Source: Hetaerina americana | Taxonomy: Eukaryota; Arthropoda; Insecta; Odonata; Calopterygidae | NCBI GenBank assembly: GCA_022747635.1 | Contig: JAKTNV010000004.1 | Location: forward strand, 82,620,552-82,684,551 | Reading direction: 5' to 3' | DNA: 64,000 bases | In this document: positions 57,180-64,000 of the stretch, piece by piece | Layout: every line of letters begins with the position of its first letter | Position numbering within the stretch: position 1 is the first letter of the stretch | Position numbers and translations under genes: made by a program | Notes under the pieces: model-generated | Databases searched by the model: none | Seen by the model: only the letters and a program-made list of their open reading frames with translations | Told to the model about the DNA's origin: nothing

Positions 57180-57280
57180 TCTCGGGTCTTCCGTTGGGTC
57201 AGGGATACCATATTAGCCGACGTTTCGATATTCGACTCGTGCACCGTCCTCAGGGTTAAAGAGTGCTACCAAACTAAAAC
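57180..57280 (-). repeat. dispersed repeat with CGAAACGTCGG core
   Basis: Reverse-strand copy of the repeat at 48212-48312. The conserved blocks are CCTGAGGACGGTGC, CGAAACGTCGGC, ATCCCTGACCC and GGAAGACCCGAGAA. Confidence 0.75.
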
Positions 57281-57676
57281 CCTACCAAACTAAAACCAAA
57301 ACGTTCATAGTATGCCTATAAATTTTACCCCGGGAATCATTCCATTTAGAAGTAAATTTTCTGCGTAGGAGTGGTGATTATACTGGGAAGAAAGCAAGTG
57401 TTGTGCGTAGAGTTGCGAGTGGTGTGTAGGGTAGTGTATGATGAGGATTATGGATTATTATTATTGTCATTAATTAAAATATTATACATAATAGTTGCTT
57501 TATGTGAATTGGTTATATTTTATATTTATATTGGCTATATTTATAATTTTTGTCATTAATATTTTATTTTTATTATTATATTATAATAATAATATTATTA
57601 TTTTTATGTTTATTATTATTTGTTAGTTTATATATTTGTTATTAATTTTGTTATCGGTTTATATAAATATATATTT
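57281..57676. other. unassigned AT-rich sequence
   Basis: Becomes almost pure A/T from 57440 on, leading into the microsatellite. No gene. Confidence 0.45.
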
Positions 57677-61129
<3,453 letters not shown>

Positions 61130-61370
61130 GCTAGTGCACTCTATTTAACTTATGCGCTTACCGCCTGTCAGTCATCGACCCACTACGCGTGAAACCGTGT
61201 TGGGAATTGCGGAATTGCCTTTCGACGCCACGGGCTTGGAAACGATAAAGATCTATGAGAAACAACCCAAGGACTTCGTCGGACGCTCTGGCAGTAGGAG
61301 AAATCTCAACTTTCACGTCCACATTGGAGACAAAATAGGAAAAAAGTAAACTTAATCGACTTCGTTCCTC

Positions 61371-61442
61371 GGCTCGTTGGTCTAGGGGTATGATTCTCGC
61401 TTAGGGTGCTAGAGGTCCCGGGTTCAAATCACGGACGAGCCC
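61371..61442 (+). tRNA. tRNA-Pro (AGG), probably decaying
   Basis: Differs from the intact copies at two bases: GTGCGAG is GTGCTAG (mismatch in the anticodon stem) and CCCGG is CACGG (mismatch in the T-stem). Anticodon AGG, acceptor stem and the downstream T run are kept. Function is doubtful; it may be a pseudogene. Confidence 0.8.
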
Positions 61443-62351
61443 AAATATTTTTATTCCCTCTCGTCCACTGAAAATTTTGCTAATAATTGAAACGTGCATA
61501 TTTCGATAGAATTCAAACAACATAAAACCGGTTTTTATTACCATAATAACCTAGCTACAATTGTCACTAGTGGCTGTCCATACCAGTGTTGGTCATATAG
61601 TATGATCCAAGAAATCGATAAAAGCAAAGAGAAATGGAGCTGTTGAGAGAAGGCTACAGTTTTGATTGCGAGGCATCCTATTTGGGTCTCGGAATTAACG
61701 GCAATGAAGATACAAAATGAAATATCCGAAACTAGTCAATGAACGCCATTAATACTTTGTATTAATTAATAATTACTCCATTAAATTGCAAAGATTGCTG
61801 TGGGGACACTTGTGTGAATTGGAGTTAATGCGTGATTCCCATAGTACGTGTACTTGACATTGTAATTGAGGGGCACGAATTGGAAAGACGTGAAGAAATA
61901 TTTTCAACTAAGACAAAAAAGTAATAATTCAGACACAGCAGAAGAATGACCTTCACGGTTAGTGATCTCGCTCCAACAACTGCATCTTCCTGATATTATC
62001 TGGATGAGACGGAATCCAGTTCTTCGCCAAGGAGCAGGAAGAAAATTCTTGAACGGTAAGAATATCACAACTCAGCCGGAGAAAAAGTAGAACAATGGAA
62101 AGATTTTGAACATGACTAATGAATAAATTTATAATTATTACATAGCATCCCGCAGCACCAGACATAGCTAGCGCACCCCGTTTAACTGATGCGCTTACAG
62201 CCTGTGACGCCACGGGCTGGGAAACGATGAAGATCTCTAAGAAACAACCCAAGGACTTCGTCGGACGCTCAGACGGTTGGAGAAATCTCAACTTTCACCT
62301 CCACATTGGAAACAAAAGGGAAAAAATTAAACCAAGTCCAGTTATTCCCAT

Positions 62352-62423
62352 GGCTCGTTGGTCTAGGGGTATGATTCTCGCTTAGGGTGCGAGAGGTCCC
62401 GGGTTCAAATCCCGGACGAGCCC
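62352..62423 (+). tRNA. tRNA-Pro (AGG)
   Basis: Intact 72-nt copy identical to the one at 6491, anticodon AGG, with a T5 run five bases downstream. Confidence 0.97.
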
Positions 62424-62430
62424 ATAATTT

Positions 62431-63069
62431 TTACTTTAAAATTCTTCTTTTTTCTATCTCGTGCTAAACAGAAGTTGATGCTTATACACACATCGACAAA
62501 ATTATTTCGTTCGCTGATATAATACATCCACACGATAGAACGCTCACGAACAGGAGCAGGAACACAGCGGCGCAGCATTCTTCGCCGAGGCCTACCTAAT
62601 CACACAGGACTCTTAGTTGTCGGTAAAATTTCTCTTGCAGTGTGAACATTATTGTATTGTCCATGATATTTTCCATTTAATTGCCAATGATTAGGAGAGA
62701 ATTTAGCATTAATCTTGTCCATTAAGTGTTTTTTACTGTACCTAAAATATACAAGATTGAAGAATAGTCTAAAAATTAACTCCTTTTATAGTTTTTAAAT
62801 CCCTGGTTTTATTTTCTTCCTGGTTTGAATGCAGTTATTCTATTAAGTAGAGAGAGGTTTTTCCCAGGATGGACTTTTAATTATGTAGGCTGGAAATCAC
62901 GCGGATAAGGTAAAATTTTTAATTAAATAGCGTTTGTGGCTCAAATGAAGGCCCTCAATCCAAAATAATTCATGTATGCGTATTTTACACACCACCAGTT
63001 GACAGCGACAATTCAATTCTAGAATAAGAGCAGCAAATAAAAGGTTTCTTATCCCAACACAATGATTAC
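62431..63069. other. unassigned sequence
   Basis: AT-rich; no gene or recognisable repeat. Confidence 0.4.
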
Positions 63070-64000
63070 GACCATCAAAATCGGTGGAGATTTCAATTTC
63101 CCATCTATTGATTGGGGCACATATAGTTGTAAAACAGGCGATAAACACAAAGTCATCTGCGAATCGCTATTGAATTATTGTACGTTGAACACATTGGATC
63201 AACTTGGTCACATTGGTCACTTCAACAACTAGGGGCGATGATATTCTGGATTTGTTAGCAACGAATATTCCCGAAAAGTCTTACCTATAGAAATTAAAAG
63301 GAAGTAGTGGCCACGGGGCAGGAAATACTAAGTTTTTGTATGTTGGGTCTGAAATACGAAGTCTAAAAGGAAAATTTACTCGTTTAAAGAAGGGGGATAT
63401 AATAGCCTACAGTGCGTTCTACAAAATCAATTTGCAAGTTTTTAGAAAGATAGGATTCAGGGAAATACTGAGGATACGAGGAAACACTTTCTTGAGATCA
63501 CGCGCTCAGCAGTCAGCAAGTTCATTCTTAGTAAATTTATAAATGATAACACGGAACGTAGATGGTACAACGCGGATGTCAGAAAGACATTGAGACGTCA
63601 AAGGCTATATCACGCCAAGATGAAAAATATTGGGGATGATACCTCTTGCGACAATAAGAATGAGATCACTTATGATTACAAGATATCTTGGGCGAATACC
63701 AAGAATGAATTTCGGAAAGTGTACAGGGAATTCAAAAGGAAAAGGTTAGCGGAACATTCTAAAGAGAACCCGAAATTATTTTGGACATACGCCAGAGAAG
63801 TCAGGGAGATAAGTCAACTGGTAATTCACTCAAAAATGAAAAAGGCGAAAGAGTAACCAGCAGTTTGGAAAAGGCTAACTTATTGAATTCCTTCCTTCAA
63901 AGCGTCTTCACCAATGTCTCGCCGAATGTCTCCGATAGCTTATCAAATCGTGCTGGTCAACAAATTCTCAAAATTGAAATATCATATAATGTAATAGAAA
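63070..64000 (+). pseudogene. LINE relic: endonuclease end and linker, cut by window end
   Basis: The endonuclease motif GGDFNFPSIDWGTYSC lies at about 63085-63132. A decayed stretch follows, then ERRWYNADVRKTLRRQRLYH, KNEFRKVYREFKRKRLAEH and KENPKLFWTYAREVRE (63555-63820), the linker before the reverse transcriptase. The next part matches the minus-strand relic at 28480-28800. The first metal-binding motifs are missing, and there are stops and frameshifts near 63230-63330 and 63855. The copy continues past the window. Confidence 0.85.

Larger units (their letters stand above)
61130..62430 (+). repeat. dispersed duplicate of the two-tRNA-Pro segment
   Basis: Matches 6262-7540 in the same order and orientation: the end of unit 1 with its tRNA, then a whole unit 2 with its tRNA. 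The part at 61790-62400 is almost identical to 6890-7510. Outside these limits the sequences diverge. Confidence 0.9.

Overview
This window looks like repeat-rich, AT-rich nuclear DNA from an animal with a large genome, most likely an arthropod. The evidence is eukaryotic tRNA genes (no encoded CCA, oligo-T pol III terminators), several non-LTR retrotransposon families, a mariner relic, a Helitron with a typical 3' end, long TA and CA microsatellites, and no prokaryotic gene organisation. The species cannot be named from sequence alone. I found no convincing multi-exon host protein gene; one 57-codon open stretch at about 16.34 kb is the best candidate exon.

Layout. 0-4 kb: a 2.4 kb stretch with a dead mariner transposase lies between two nearly identical inverted LINE 3'-end arms (278-893 and 3282-3890). 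5.2-7.6 kb: a tRNA-derived SINE-like repeat, then two tandem ~1 kb units, each ending in tRNA-Pro(AGG). 8.1-9.5 kb: a young 5'-truncated LINE (family A here) with a target-site duplication. 9.5-14 kb: diverged tRNA-Pro units (one pseudogene, one AGG, one CGG). 14-31 kb: mostly AT-rich DNA with two more tRNA-Pro genes, a composite LINE repeat (copy A, 19.6-22.1 kb) and broken LINE pieces. 31-32.3 kb: a LINE reverse-transcriptase pseudogene in one frame with five stops.

32.4-47 kb is the most structured part. Two copies (B and C) of a composite LINE repeat form a large inverted repeat. Copy B is split by a 4.56 kb, GC-rich, apparently complete Jockey-like non-LTR retrotransposon. It has two intact ORFs overlapping in ATGGATAA, a 13-bp target-site duplication, no poly(A), and a stem-loop near its 3' end; copies A and C preserve the empty site. 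Between the arms lies an internally deleted Helitron that kept its helicase, in one frame with stops, and its CTAG 3' terminus. TA microsatellites flank it.

50.8-56.7 kb: a minus-strand LINE is split into three pieces by two plus-strand LINE insertions. 57-61 kb holds microsatellites and unassigned DNA. 61.1-62.4 kb is a second copy of the two-tRNA-Pro segment seen at 6.3-7.5 kb. The window ends inside another LINE.

In total there are eight tRNA-Pro genes (seven AGG including one mutated, one CGG) plus one tRNA pseudogene, all on the plus strand. They are the only clearly functional host genes seen. Everything else is mobile DNA at different stages of decay. LINE family letters A-D are labels used only in this annotation.
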